Origin: Marinospirillum sp.
Lineage (GTDB): Bacteria > Pseudomonadota > Gammaproteobacteria > Pseudomonadales > Halomonadaceae
Assembly (NCBI RefSeq): GCF_014859565.1
Contig: NZ_JACUUA010000017.1
Coordinates: 1-36,266, forward strand
Length of the DNA: 36,266 nt
Reading direction: 5' to 3'
This document shows positions 8,702 through 18,329 of the stretch, one piece after another (position 1 is the stretch's first letter; each line of letters starts with the position of its first letter). The notes under the pieces were generated by a model. That model made no database searches. It was not told the DNA's origin and was given only the letters and a program-made list of their open reading frames with translations. The translations under genes were made by a program, and so were the position numbers.

Positions 8702-11700
8702 ATGCAAAAAATGCAAACTGCTTTACTGGAATTGATCGGAACACTGAAAACCCCACTTGCCAAACACCTGCCGGAAGCCACCTGTGAACAGGTTCTGAAT
8801 TTTGCCCGCCAATTATATGAAAATACTGCGGTGGATGAACTGGCGCTCTGGCCGGAAGAAACCTTTTATGGCACCACCGTTTCCCTGTGGAACTTCCTGC
8901 AGGAGTACAAAAAAAACAGCCCGGTTTTACAGGTTTTTAATCCTGATTTTGAAAAAGATGGCTGGCAGTCATCTCACACCTTAATTCAGGTACTGAACAT
9001 CGACATGCCGTTTTTGGTTGATTCGCTGCGCATGGAATTAAACCGTCGCAACCTGACCGTACACACCATTCATAATGCCATTCTCGGCACTCGGCGCAAC
9101 AGTAAAGGTTTATTGCAACAGCTGACTCATCCAGCCGAAGAAGGCAGCCGAGCAGAATCCCTGATTCTGATCGAAGTGGATCGCATCAGTGATGAAAAAG
9201 AATTACATCAGCTGCATGATCAACTGCTGGAAGTGCTGGCCGAAGTACGCATGACAGTGGATGATTTTCCGGCCATGCTGGACAAGGCGCTGGCAGCCAG
9301 TCAACACCTGGCCAGCAAAACCCTGCAAAAGAAGCTAGCAGCAAAACAGCAGCCGGAAGCCTTGCAAGAGGCAGCGCTGTTTTTTGAGTGGTTGGCCGAC
9401 AAACACTTTACCTTTCTGGGTTATGACGAATACCTGCTGGAAGAAAGAGATGGCAGCAAACAACTGTGCAAGATCAAGGGTTCCGAGCTGGGTTTGCTGA
9501 AGCTGACTGAAAACCCCGTCTCGGTTTGTGTTTCTGAACAGAATACCGCCAGCCATGCTTTCACCCTGATTCCCGAACTGCTGAGTTTTGCCAAGGCACC
9601 GGCACCGGCACGGGTTCATCGCCCGGCACACCCGGACTACATCAGCATCAAAACCTTTGATGATGAAGGGCGTGTTATTGGTGAACAGCGTTTCCTCGGC
9701 TTATACACCTCTGCCGTGTACAGCCAGAGCCCCAGAGAAATCCCGGTATTGCGCCAGAAGATTCAGGCGGTGATGGATCGGGTAGACATGCCTGCAATCA
9801 CCCACAATGGCCGCCAGCTGTCACAAATTCTGGATGTTTACCCCCGTGATGATCTATTCCAGATCGATCTGGATGAGCTGACCACCACTGCAATGGGCAT
9901 TTTTAACCTGCGTGAACGCCGCAAGGTGCGTGCTTTTATTCGTAAAGACAGTTACGGCAAACTTTATTCGGTGCTGGTGTATGTACCCCGTGACATCTAC
10001 AGCACGGAACTGCGCCAGAAAACCCAGAAAGTCCTGTGCGAAGCGCTGGATGCTGAGTTTATTGAATTCACCACCTACTTCTCCGAATCCGTGCTCTGCC
10101 GCACCCAGTTCATCCTGCGTTTCCGCTCCGATGAGCCGGTGGATTACGATCTGCGGGAGATTGAACAACGCATTATCCAGGTCACTCGTTCATGGAACGA
10201 CAGCCTCTATGCTGCACTGAGTGAAAGCCAGGGAGAAGAAAAAGCCAACCAGCTGATCCGCCTGTACCGGGATGGTTTTTCTGCCGCCTATTGTGAAGAC
10301 TTTACACCTCGCCACGCGGTTAATGACATCAATCACTTTGAGATGTTAAAAGACGGCAAGGTGATTGCCCTCAGCCTATATCGCACCGTGGAAGAAGCCG
10401 ACCAGCTGCGTTTTAAACTGTTTCAGAAAGGGCATCCACTGTTGCTTTCTGATGTACTGCCAGTGCTGGAAAACCTCGGCCTGAAAGTCTTGGGCGAACG
10501 CCCTTACGAAATCCTGCGTGACCATGAAACCTGCTGGATGCACGATTTCTCGATGGCTATTGCCTTAAAAAATACCGAGCGACTGGATCTGCCGCAGATT
10601 AAGGAAATTTTCCAGGAAGCTTTTCTGAAAACCTGGCTGGGACAGGCAGAAAGTGATGCATTCAATCGTCTGACACTGGCAGCCGGGCTTAACTGGCGCA
10701 AGGTGGCCATGCTGCGCGGTTATGCCCGCTACATGAAACAAATCGGCTCCACCTTCTCACAGGACTACATCGCCACCACCCTGGTTAATCACCCAGACAT
10801 TGCCCGCAAACTGGCGCAACTCTTTGATCTGCGTTTTAACCCGGATACCGCCCGTTCTGATGCGGCCTGCAACCAGTGCATCAGTCAGATTGAACAGGCC
10901 ATGGAAAAGGTTTCCAGCCTGACTGAAGACCGTATCCTGCGCCGTTATCTGGAACTGATTCAGGCCACCCTGCGTACCAACTATTACCAGTTGGATGAAT
11001 CCGGCAATCCAAAACCGGCGATCAGCTTCAAGCTCAACCCCGGTGCCATCAACGACATTCCACAGCCGCGTCCGCGCTTTGAGATTTTTGTCTACTCACC
11101 ACGGATTGAAGGGGTACACCTGCGTTACGGCAAGGTGGCGCGTGGCGGCCTGCGCTGGTCGGATCGCCATGAAGACTTCCGCACCGAAGTACTGGGGCTG
11201 GTTAAAGCCCAGCAGGTGAAAAATGCCGTGATTGTACCCGTCGGTGCCAAGGGTGGTTTTATCTGCAAACAGATGCCGGATAACCCTGATCGGGAAACCT
11301 TCATGGCTGAGGGTATTGCCTGTTATCAGACCTTCATCCGTTCACTGCTGGATGTCACCGACAACCTGATTCAGGGTGAAGTGGTTCCACCGCCGCAGGT
11401 GGTGCGTCTGGATGAAGATGACACCTATCTGGTGGTGGCTGCTGACAAGGGCACCGCCACCTTCTCAGATATTGCCAACGCCATCTCGGCGGAATACAGC
11501 TTCTGGCTGGGTGATGCTTTTGCCTCTGGCGGCAGCGCCGGTTATGACCACAAAAAAATGGGCATCACTGCTCGTGGTGCCTGGGTCAGTGTGCAGCGTC
11601 ACTTCCGTGAGCTGGGACTGGATGTACAAAAAGAAGAGTTCACGGTACTGGGCATAGGTGACATGAGTGGTGATGTGTTTGGCAACGGCCTGTTGTTGTC

Positions 11701-13546
11701 TGAACACATCCTGCTGACCGCTGCCTTTAACCACAAACACATCTTTATTGATCCGAACCCCGATGCTGAAAAAAGCTTTAAAGAGCGTCAGCGCTTGTTT
11801 GCGCTGCCGCGTTCCGGCTGGGATGACTACAAAGCTGAATTGATTTCAGAAGGCGGTGGTATTTTCTCCCGCGAAGCCAAAAGCATCATCCTCACCCCGC
11901 AGATGAAAGAGCGTTTTGCCATCACTGCAGATCGCCTGACACCCGCTGAATTAATTTCTGCCCTGTTGCAGGCACCGCTGGATCTGATCTGGAACGGCGG
12001 TATCGGCACCTATGTTAAAGGACGGGATGAAACCCATGCCGATGCCGGAGACAAGGCCAACGATGTGTTACGCATTGATGGTCATCAACTGCGCTGCCGT
12101 GTGATTGGTGAAGGTGGCAACCTGGGTTTCACTCAAAAGGGTCGGATGGAAGCGGCACGTGCTGGTGTACGTGTTAATACTGACTTCATCGACAATGCCG
12201 GTGGGGTGAACTGCTCCGATCACGAGGTCAACATCAAAATCCTGCTGCAACAGGTGATGCAGGCCGGTGACCTGACCCTGAAACAGCGGGATGAACTGCT
12301 GGAGCAGATGACCGATGAAGTGGCGGAACTGGTGCTGCGGGATAACTACTCCCAGGCACAAGCACTGGCGATTGCCCAGCTCGACAGTTATCACGGCCTT
12401 GGACACTACCGCCGCCTGATATCCACACTGGAAGAAGAAGGCAAACTCAACCGGGCATTGGAATACCTGCCGGATGATGCCAGTCTGCAAGAGCGTGAAG
12501 CAGAACAAACCGGACTGACCCGTCCGGAACTTTCCGTGCTGATTGCTTATGCCAAGGCCGACATCAAAAACGAAGTGCTGGCCTCTGAAGTACCGGAAGA
12601 TCTCTGGCTGAGCCAAGCCATCAAACGCGCCTTCCCAGAAGCCATCCTGCAGCGTTATGCCGAACCCTTGCAACAACACCGGCTGAAACGTGAACTCATC
12701 ACCACCATGCTGGTGAATGAGCTGGTGGATCACATGGGTATCACCTTTGTGCACCGCCTGCGTGATACCGCCGGGCTCAGCGTGCCGGATATCGTGCGGG
12801 GTTATGCCGTTAGCCGTGATGTTTTTGATCTGGTCAGCATCTGGAATGCCATTGAAGGACTGGATAATCGTGTGGATGCCAGCCTGCAGTTGCAGCTGAT
12901 GCACGATTTGATCCGTATGATGCGCCGTGCCACCCGCTGGTTTATCCGTAACCGCTTTACCGGACTCACCGCCCGTGAAGCCGTGGATCACTTTGCACCC
13001 AGAGTACAGCTGATTGCTGAACAGATTGCCCAACGGCTGAGTGGTGATGAACGCCAGCAGTGGGATATCCGCCGTGATCAGCTGATTTCCGGTGGTGTAC
13101 CGGAAGAGTTGGCCGAACGTCTGGCTGGTATTGGGCACCTCTATTCAGCACTGAACATTATTCAGGCAGAAAGAGACACCCAGCAGAATCTGGCACAGGT
13201 GACGGAAGCCTACTTCCTGCTCGGTCAGAACCTGCAGCTGCCCTGGTTAAAACAGCAGATTACCGAATTGACGGTACACGACAGCTGGGAAGCCATGGCG
13301 CGTGAAGCCTATCGGGATGAACTGGATGATCGTCACCGGATACTGACCGTCAGCCTGCTGACACTGGAAGATGGTGCAGCGGACTTACAGATTAGAATGG
13401 AGCAATGGCAAAGCCATTTTAGCAGCCAGACTGAACGCTGGAATGAACTGCTGCATCAGGTACGGGGTGGCAGCAATGTAGGCTATCCACTATTTGCAGT
13501 GGCCATGCGGCAGTTGGCAGTTCTTTCAATGCGTGAATCGGAGTAA
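8702..13546 (+). CDS. gdhB: NAD-specific glutamate dehydrogenase, large (180 kDa) type
   Basis: Catabolic enzyme that oxidises glutamate to 2-oxoglutarate and ammonia with NAD. At 1614 residues it matches the large bacterial class described in Pseudomonas aeruginosa and Streptomyces. The N-terminal half carries regulatory ACT-like regions (for example IDMPFLVDSLRMELNRRNLTVHTIHN). The catalytic core holds GGLRWSDRHEDFRTEVLGLV and VGAKGGF (about residues 815-855), and the nucleotide-binding domain has GIGDMSGDVFGNG (about 985). The ATG at 8702 is chosen because AGGAG lies five bases upstream and the reading frame before it looks non-coding. The gene is divergent from the Bat operon, as I recall for Pseudomonas, and is followed by a DUF2835 gene. 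It would feed glutamate carbon into the TCA cycle. Confidence 0.97.
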   Translation: MQKMQTALLELIGTLKTPLAKHLPEATCEQVLNFARQLYENTAVDELALWPEETFYGTTVSLWNFLQEYKKNSPVLQVFNPDFEKDGWQSSHTLIQVLNIDMPFLVDSLRMELNRRNLTVHTIHNAILGTRRNSKGLLQQLTHPAEEGSRAESLILIEVDRISDEKELHQLHDQLLEVLAEVRMTVDDFPAMLDKALAASQHLASKTLQKKLAAKQQPEALQEAALFFEWLADKHFTFLGYDEYLLEERDGSKQLCKIKGSELGLLKLTENPVSVCVSEQNTASHAFTLIPELLSFAKAPAPARVHRPAHPDYISIKTFDDEGRVIGEQRFLGLYTSAVYSQSPREIPVLRQKIQAVMDRVDMPAITHNGRQLSQILDVYPRDDLFQIDLDELTTTAMGIFNLRERRKVRAFIRKDSYGKLYSVLVYVPRDIYSTELRQKTQKVLCEALDAEFIEFTTYFSESVLCRTQFILRFRSDEPVDYDLREIEQRIIQVTRSWNDSLYAALSESQGEEKANQLIRLYRDGFSAAYCEDFTPRHAVNDINHFEMLKDGKVIALSLYRTVEEADQLRFKLFQKGHPLLLSDVLPVLENLGLKVLGERPYEILRDHETCWMHDFSMAIALKNTERLDLPQIKEIFQEAFLKTWLGQAESDAFNRLTLAAGLNWRKVAMLRGYARYMKQIGSTFSQDYIATTLVNHPDIARKLAQLFDLRFNPDTARSDAACNQCISQIEQAMEKVSSLTEDRILRRYLELIQATLRTNYYQLDESGNPKPAISFKLNPGAINDIPQPRPRFEIFVYSPRIEGVHLRYGKVARGGLRWSDRHEDFRTEVLGLVKAQQVKNAVIVPVGAKGGFICKQMPDNPDRETFMAEGIACYQTFIRSLLDVTDNLIQGEVVPPPQVVRLDEDDTYLVVAADKGTATFSDIANAISAEYSFWLGDAFASGGSAGYDHKKMGITARGAWVSVQRHFRELGLDVQKEEFTVLGIGDMSGDVFGNGLLLSEHILLTAAFNHKHIFIDPNPDAEKSFKERQRLFALPRSGWDDYKAELISEGGGIFSREAKSIILTPQMKERFAITADRLTPAELISALLQAPLDLIWNGGIGTYVKGRDETHADAGDKANDVLRIDGHQLRCRVIGEGGNLGFTQKGRMEAARAGVRVNTDFIDNAGGVNCSDHEVNIKILLQQVMQAGDLTLKQRDELLEQMTDEVAELVLRDNYSQAQALAIAQLDSYHGLGHYRRLISTLEEEGKLNRALEYLPDDASLQEREAEQTGLTRPELSVLIAYAKADIKNEVLASEVPEDLWLSQAIKRAFPEAILQRYAEPLQQHRLKRELITTMLVNELVDHMGITFVHRLRDTAGLSVPDIVRGYAVSRDVFDLVSIWNAIEGLDNRVDASLQLQLMHDLIRMMRRATRWFIRNRFTGLTAREAVDHFAPRVQLIAEQIAQRLSGDERQQWDIRRDQLISGGVPEELAERLAGIGHLYSALNIIQAERDTQQNLAQVTEAYFLLGQNLQLPWLKQQITELTVHDSWEAMAREAYRDELDDRHRILTVSLLTLEDGAADLQIRMEQWQSHFSSQTERWNELLHQVRGGSNVGYPLFAVAMRQLAVLSMRESE

Positions 13547-13576
13547 ACTCCGAATCTTTAGCCAGACCAGTCCATC

Positions 13577-13801
13577 ATGCCGAGTGTTTACGTTCGTATA
13601 AAAATGTCTGCAGCTGAGTGCCAGGAGTTTTACACCAGCGCTGCGCCCAATGTGAAAACCCAGACAGTGGATGGGCGCAGCATCATTTTTCCGCGACGCA
13701 TCATTCGGCAGATGGTTGGTTACAACGGCATCGACGGCCTGTTCCGCCTCAACTACTCCGACACAGGGCAGTACCTCTCCATCGAACGGGTATCCAGTTG
13801 A
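13577..13801 (+). CDS. DUF2835 family small protein
   Basis: A 74-residue protein (MPSVYVRIKMSAAECQEFY to YLSIERVSS) matching DUF2835: an N-terminal strand with MPSxxVRIxxSA, a central DGRxIxFPxxxIR element and a C-terminal GxFRLxYxDxGxYLSIER. Function is unknown. The gene lies 30 bases after gdhB and is probably co-transcribed with it, the usual neighbourhood for this family in Pseudomonas-like bacteria. No signal peptide or membrane helix is visible. No good ribosome site stands before the ATG, which fits translation from the gdhB message. Confidence 0.8.
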   Translation: MPSVYVRIKMSAAECQEFYTSAAPNVKTQTVDGRSIIFPRRIIRQMVGYNGIDGLFRLNYSDTGQYLSIERVSS

Positions 13802-13834
13802 TGGGTGCCCGGACAAATACAAAGAGAGCTCACC

Positions 13835-14488
13835 GTGAACACCTTTCTGATTGCTGATGACCACCCCTTGTTTCGGGATGCCATCATGCAGGTTATTGCC
13901 GGACATTTTCCGGATTCACGACTGCTGCAGACTCAGAGTCTGACTGAAACCCGTATGCTGCTGGAGCAGGAAGACGCGGTTGATCTGCTGTTGCTGGACC
14001 TGAACATGCCGGGTATGCAGGGATTACAGGGATTAACACAACTGCATACCACTTATCCAACCTTGCCGATTGTAATGGTCAGTGCCGAGGATGATCGCAA
14101 GGTGGTGTTGGGGGCCATGGCAGAAGGTGCCGTTGGTTTTATCTCCAAGGCATCATCACGCCAGCAGATTCTTGCTGCGATGGAGCAGTTGCTGCAGGGA
14201 CAGATGTATCTGCCACCTCAGATCATGCGCCAACCACCTCAAGCGACCTGCAACACCGACAAACCAGCACTGCTATACCCTGATCGGCTGCGACAGCTGA
14301 CAAAAAAACAGTTACTGGTTCTACAGCGTATGGCAAAGGGTGAGTCCAACAAACAGATTGCCTGGCATCTGAATCTGGCTGAAACCACCGTTAAAGGTCA
14401 TGTTTCCGCCATTCTGGCCAAGCTGGGTATGCACAATCGGGTACAGGTGGCGCTGGCGGCTCGTGAAATTTTGCCGCCCGATGCCTGA
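13835..14488 (+). CDS. NarL/LuxR-type response regulator (ErbR/AgmR-like by context)
   Basis: DNA-binding response regulator of 217 residues. The receiver domain has acidic residues ADDH near residue 9, the phospho-acceptor Asp55 in LLLLDLNMPG, Ser83 and Lys105. A LuxR helix-turn-helix (about 155-210) contains LTKKQLLVLQRMAKGESNKQIAWHLNLAETTVKGHVSAIL. The GTG at 13835 is chosen, with AGAGAG just upstream; an in-frame GTG at 13805 would add ten residues. It converges on the NahK-like kinase gene. In P. aeruginosa a regulator of this type (ErbR/AgmR) lies close to nahK/ercS' and nosP and controls ethanol oxidation; the same pairing is inferred here from gene context only. Confidence 0.85.
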   Translation: MNTFLIADDHPLFRDAIMQVIAGHFPDSRLLQTQSLTETRMLLEQEDAVDLLLLDLNMPGMQGLQGLTQLHTTYPTLPIVMVSAEDDRKVVLGAMAEGAVGFISKASSRQQILAAMEQLLQGQMYLPPQIMRQPPQATCNTDKPALLYPDRLRQLTKKQLLVLQRMAKGESNKQIAWHLNLAETTVKGHVSAILAKLGMHNRVQVALAAREILPPDA

Positions 14489-14513
14489 CTCCACACTGAA
14501 CATCAGCAAACAA

Positions 14514-15899
14514 TCAGTCGACAGAAGACTTCAGCAGATGCACCAGTGATTGACGCAAGCGCAGAGGTTTAACCGGTTTGTACAGCAGCAGGTAACCCAG
14601 CTGTTTGATCTCGGCTTTGAGCTGATGACTGTGATTGGCGGTGATCACCAGTACCGGCAGGGTAACACCCAGCCTTTGTTGTAACTCTTGCACCAGATCC
14701 ACACCGGATACTCCGGCATTCAGGTGATAATCCACCACCAGCACGTCCGGTAAAGTTTTGCCCTGAGACAACAACAAATCCAACCCTTTGGCATCCTGAG
14801 CCGTCTCGGTAACACAACCCCAGCTGTGCAACAAACGCTCCATACCCTCACAGATGGACAAATCATTATCCAGTACCCAGATGCGCGCGGCATCCAATTG
14901 CCAGCGAGGTACAAACCCAGCCGCTGGGCGCACCTGTGGTGGCAGATCCGCCGGAGCCAGTGGAATCTCCACACTGAATACTGAACCGCGTTGCAGGCAG
15001 GATTTAACCTTAACCGGCAGGTTCAGCATTCGCGCCATACGATCCACAATCGCCAATCCTAGCCCAAGACCCTGATCACGGTGGTTAGCTGGGTTGAGTT
15101 CCAAACGCTGAAATTCCTGAAAAATGGCCTCCAGTTTATCCGCTGGAATGCCCGGACCAGTATCCAGCACCTGTACCACCACAGAGGTTTTCCGGCGACG
15201 ACAACCCAGCAGCACTTTGCCACCCGGCAGGGTATAACGCATGGCATTGGCAAGAAAATTACGCAGAATACGCGCCAGTAGGTGTAAGTCCGTTTGCACA
15301 GGTAAAGAGCAAGAAACATAGGCAAACCTGATGTTTTCGCTGCGGGCCACCTGTTGATATTCTGCCGCCAGGTTATCCAGCAGATCCCTTAATAAAAAAA
15401 CACTGATATCGGGCTGAATCACCCCTGCATCCAGTTTAGAAATATCCACCAGCGTGCTCAGCAGGGATTCCACATCGGCCAGTGAATGACTGACCGAGTT
15501 CACCAACTTTTGTAGTGCCTCATTCAGCGGTTGTTCTTCTAGTGCTCCGGTGAATAATCGTGCGGCATTCAGGGGTTGTAACAAATCATGGCTGACTGCT
15601 GCCAAAAATTTGGTTTTGGATAGATTGGCCTGCTCAGCATCCTGCTTGGCTTCCAGCAGGGAAGCCTCAGCCCGTGAGCGTTCACTGATCTCCTGTCGGA
15701 GCTGTTCATTCAACTGGGTCAGCTCTGCCGTGCGGGCTTTTACCTGTTCTGCCAAGGCGACTGCCTGTTCAAAAGCAGCATAGGGTGAGGTGGATAAACC
15801 ACTACCCGCTTCCACCCTCTCGATCAATGCCCGGTTAATTTTGTTCAGACGGGCATTCTCTATTTGCAGAGTTTCCAGTTCCTGCTTCATCCTGCTCAT
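14514..15899 (-). CDS. nahK: Hybrid histidine kinase, NahK/ErcS'-like
   Basis: Soluble hybrid sensor kinase of 461 residues. An N-terminal coiled coil (1-95) precedes the HisKA domain with His104 in AVSHDLLQPLNAARLF. The ATPase domain has NFLANAMRYT (N box), DTGPGIP and GLGLGLAI. A C-terminal receiver has Asp390 in VLVVDYHLNAG. The HDLLQPLNAARLF signature is typical of the PA1976 (NahK/ErcS') group. No PAS, GAF or membrane segment is seen, so sensing presumably comes from the partner protein encoded directly upstream; the start codon follows that gene's stop codon with no gap. NahK of P. aeruginosa, as I recall, is longer, so this is a short form. The target Hpt or regulator is unknown. Confidence 0.82.
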   Translation of the reverse strand: MSRMKQELETLQIENARLNKINRALIERVEAGSGLSTSPYAAFEQAVALAEQVKARTAELTQLNEQLRQEISERSRAEASLLEAKQDAEQANLSKTKFLAAVSHDLLQPLNAARLFTGALEEQPLNEALQKLVNSVSHSLADVESLLSTLVDISKLDAGVIQPDISVFLLRDLLDNLAAEYQQVARSENIRFAYVSCSLPVQTDLHLLARILRNFLANAMRYTLPGGKVLLGCRRRKTSVVVQVLDTGPGIPADKLEAIFQEFQRLELNPANHRDQGLGLGLAIVDRMARMLNLPVKVKSCLQRGSVFSVEIPLAPADLPPQVRPAAGFVPRWQLDAARIWVLDNDLSICEGMERLLHSWGCVTETAQDAKGLDLLLSQGKTLPDVLVVDYHLNAGVSGVDLVQELQQRLGVTLPVLVITANHSHQLKAEIKQLGYLLLYKPVKPLRLRQSLVHLLKSSVD

Positions 15900-17048
15900 T
15901 TAATCATCCCCGGTCTGGTTTATTTCACCCCGACCCAACACCACACCAGTAAACGTCTGATTAATATGCAGACCAGCATGATGCTCACCGTAGGTGTTAA
16001 ATCCAATCACTCGATGACGCATTAGAAAAGCGGAAGCCAGCTCTTTTTCTCCCCGCTGCTCTGCCTCAAGACGGCGCAGAAAACAATCACAACCCAGAGT
16101 TATCAGGGGATGGCCTACCCGTGATTCTATATCGCTCAGGCAGGCTTCCAGATCCTGCAACATAGCCTGAGGTTGCATGCGGGTCAGCACACTACCCTTG
16201 CCAACAGCACAATAAAAATCAAGACTCAGATCCGGATTCACCCGCTGGATGGAGCGCACGTAATAATCCTGCCCCAACTTCACTGCCAGTGGATGCAGGG
16301 CAAAAATATCCGGGGTCAACTGTTCTGGTGTCAACCCGAGCAGGCGGGCATAAACCGCTGCTGCTGGTTCAGCATTTAACTCCTGCACTCGGCGTGTGTC
16401 AGCATCAGCCTCGGTCACCACCAGCTTGATATCCAAGGGTTGCATGTGATGCGTAGAAAACACCTCAAAAGGCAAAGCAGTTTCCACCAGTAGAACCACA
16501 GCCGCCTGATTATGAAAAGCACCGTCATAAAAAACATGAGTATTAGCCAGATGGATATCATCTCCGGCAGAACCACCAAAATGTGGAATGCCCCCCAGCG
16601 CTGTATCCAGTGCTGCCAGTACCAACTCTTCCTGACTGGATAAACCATCAAACAAGGTCAGGGCAAAGTGCCTCTGCTCGGTCTGCTGAACGGGGTGGGA
16701 TTGCAACAAACGGTTGATCAACTGTTGAGCTTCGACCAGTGCAAAACCATCCAGCGGTTGAATCAGCGCTGCATTCAAATGAAAAAAATCCTGATAAAAA
16801 CCCAGCGCCACAATCGAACCCGTAGCATAACCCTCAGGTGTAATTTCACCTGCCGTAGTACAACCTACCAGCAGGGTATCTGTGAAGTAGTGATCCAGAG
16901 CAGCGGCTAAATGAGGCAAGTCATAACTGGCAGAGCAGAAGAAAATAACACCACTAAGCTGGGTGAGCTCTAAACCCTGTACCAACTCAGCAGCAGCAAA
17001 CCAAGGATCTCGCTGATGACTGGTGACTATAGAATAAGCAGTCATCAC
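15900..17048 (-). CDS. nosP: FIST-domain sensor protein, NosP-like
   Basis: Cytoplasmic protein of 382 residues with FIST N and FIST C domains. The N domain shows VGCTTAGEITPEGY, TLFDGLSSQEE and FGGSAGDD; the C domain ends GFNTYGEHHAGLHINQTFTGVVLG. Members encoded next to NahK-type kinases (P. aeruginosa PA1975, NosP) are heme proteins that sense nitric oxide and control kinase activity. Heme binding here is inferred; I cannot assign the ligand residue. AGGAG is eight bases before a GTG at 17048 and eleven before the ATG at 17045, so either could start translation. Its TAA abuts the kinase ATG, indicating a tight two-gene operon. A terminator at 17066-17095 separates it from the alcohol dehydrogenase gene upstream. 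Confidence 0.82.
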   Translation of the reverse strand: MMTAYSIVTSHQRDPWFAAAELVQGLELTQLSGVIFFCSASYDLPHLAAALDHYFTDTLLVGCTTAGEITPEGYATGSIVALGFYQDFFHLNAALIQPLDGFALVEAQQLINRLLQSHPVQQTEQRHFALTLFDGLSSQEELVLAALDTALGGIPHFGGSAGDDIHLANTHVFYDGAFHNQAAVVLLVETALPFEVFSTHHMQPLDIKLVVTEADADTRRVQELNAEPAAAVYARLLGLTPEQLTPDIFALHPLAVKLGQDYYVRSIQRVNPDLSLDFYCAVGKGSVLTRMQPQAMLQDLEACLSDIESRVGHPLITLGCDCFLRRLEAEQRGEKELASAFLMRHRVIGFNTYGEHHAGLHINQTFTGVVLGRGEINQTGDD

Positions 17049-17065
17049 CCTTTGAGCTCCTCGGT

Positions 17066-17095
17066 AAAAGGCAAGATGCCTCTGGCGCCTTGCCT
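17066..17095 (-). terminator. Rho-independent terminator after the iron alcohol dehydrogenase gene
   Basis: Read on the minus strand, AGGCAAG and CTTGCCT pair as a 7-base stem. The 13-base loop can itself fold as GCC-AGA-GGC, and the stem runs into TTTT. It lies about a dozen bases after the stop codon of the iron alcohol dehydrogenase gene and just before nosP. It should therefore limit read-through into the sensor operon. Confidence 0.65.
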
Positions 17096-17106
17096 CGATT
17101 GTGTTA

Positions 17107-18240
17107 TTACCAAGCGTCGCGGAAAATCTGTTCGATTTGCTCCTGCGTTGCCTGAATGGGGTTGGTTAAACCACAAGCATCTTTTAATGCATTCTCAGCC
17201 AGTAAAGGAATGTCTTTTTCCTGAGCACCGAGATCCTTTAAACCACGTGGAATCTTCACTTGGTCTTTTAACGCCTCGATAGCCTGAATAGCAGCAGCCG
17301 CACTGGCTTCTGTAGCACCCAGGGCAAGAGCAACATCAGCGAGTCGCTGCTCTGCAACCTGCGCATTAAACTTTTGCACAGCAGGCAAGAGCACAGCATT
17401 ACAAACGCCATGCGGCAAATCATAAAAACCGCCCAACTGGTGCGCCATCGCATGTACATAACCCAAAGAGGCATTATTAAATGCCATGCCCGCGAGGAAT
17501 TGAGCATAAGCCATTTGTTCGCGGGCTTCCATATCCTGACCTTGTTCGACCGCACGAGCTAGGTATTGAGCAATCAAGGTGATGGCTTTTAATGCACAAG
17601 CATCAGTGATTGGTGTAGCGGCAGTGGAAACATAGGCTTCTACTGCATGAGTCAAGGCATCCATACCGGTTGCCGCAGTTAAATGGCTTGGCATGCCGAC
17701 CATGATATCAGGATCATTCACTGAAAGAATTGGTGTGACATGCTGATCAACTATGGCCATTTTAATATGACGCTCTTCATCTGTAATGATACAAAAGCGC
17801 GTCATTTCACTGGCCGTTCCAGCAGTGGTGTTGATCGAAATAAGGGGGAGTTGAGGCAGAGCAGACTGATTCACACCTTCATAATCATGAATACGGCCAC
17901 CATTGGTTGCCACCAAGGCAATACCCTTAGCACAGTCATGAGGCGAGCCGCCGCCAAGAGAGATCACCAGATCACACCCGGCTTCTTTTAACAACACAAG
18001 TCCTGCTTCAACATTAACGCTGGTGGGGTTGGGTTTGACTTGATCATAAATGGTAATGTTGATCCCCAAAGCCGCAAATTTTTTCAGCAACTCCTGAGCA
18101 ATTGGGGTGGCAATCAAAATCTGATCGGTCACCAAAAGCGCTTTTTTAAAACCACGTTTATGTACAAGCTCAACGGCTTGTGCAAGAGAGCCTCGCCCCA
18201 TCAGATTCACGGCTGGAATATGAAATTCGGTTACACTCAT
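17107..18240 (-). CDS. Iron-containing alcohol dehydrogenase (YiaY/ErcA-like)
   Basis: Group III (Fe-dependent) alcohol dehydrogenase of 377 residues, reducing NAD with a primary alcohol. The nucleotide motif [10 protein letters not shown] is at 96-105, and the metal ligands are Asp194, His198 ([13 protein letters not shown]), His263 and His277 ([19 protein letters not shown]), the set known from FucO-type enzymes. The start is one of two adjacent ATGs; AAGGAG sits seven bases before the second (18240). In P. aeruginosa the related ErcA works in regulation of ethanol oxidation rather than in bulk catabolism, and the neighbours here (NahK-, NosP- and ExaC-like genes) suggest the same. By eye the gene is more AT-rich than its neighbours. 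Substrate not determinable from sequence. Confidence 0.9.
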   Translation of the reverse strand: MSVTEFHIPAVNLMGRGSLAQAVELVHKRGFKKALLVTDQILIATPIAQELLKKFAALGINITIYDQVKPNPTSVNVEAGLVLLKEAGCDLVISLGGGSPHDCAKGIALVATNGGRIHDYEGVNQSALPQLPLISINTTAGTASEMTRFCIITDEERHIKMAIVDQHVTPILSVNDPDIMVGMPSHLTAATGMDALTHAVEAYVSTAATPITDACALKAITLIAQYLARAVEQGQDMEAREQMAYAQFLAGMAFNNASLGYVHAMAHQLGGFYDLPHGVCNAVLLPAVQKFNAQVAEQRLADVALALGATEASAAAAIQAIEALKDQVKIPRGLKDLGAQEKDIPLLAENALKDACGLTNPIQATQEQIEQIFRDAW

Positions 18241-18283
18241 CATCTTTCTCCTTCTCGATTGTAAGAACCCTGACCTGGATGGA

Positions 18284-18313
18284 GAGAGAAACCAGAATTT
18301 ACTGATTTCTCTC
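18284..18313. repeat. Inverted repeat upstream of the iron alcohol dehydrogenase gene
   Basis: GAGAGAAA at 18284-18291 and TTTCTCTC at 18306-18313 form a perfect 8-base inverted repeat with a 14-base spacer, about 45 bases before the alcohol dehydrogenase start. The spacing suits either a dyad operator or a leader hairpin. No regulator can be assigned. Confidence 0.4.
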
Positions 18314-18329
18314 AGGTGATGGTTTTTGA

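Noticed and set aside
12068..13138. 356-codon open frame on the minus strand inside gdhB
   Set aside because: It is antisense to the conserved gdhB coding sequence, its translation resembles no known family, and long antisense frames are common opposite GC-biased codons.
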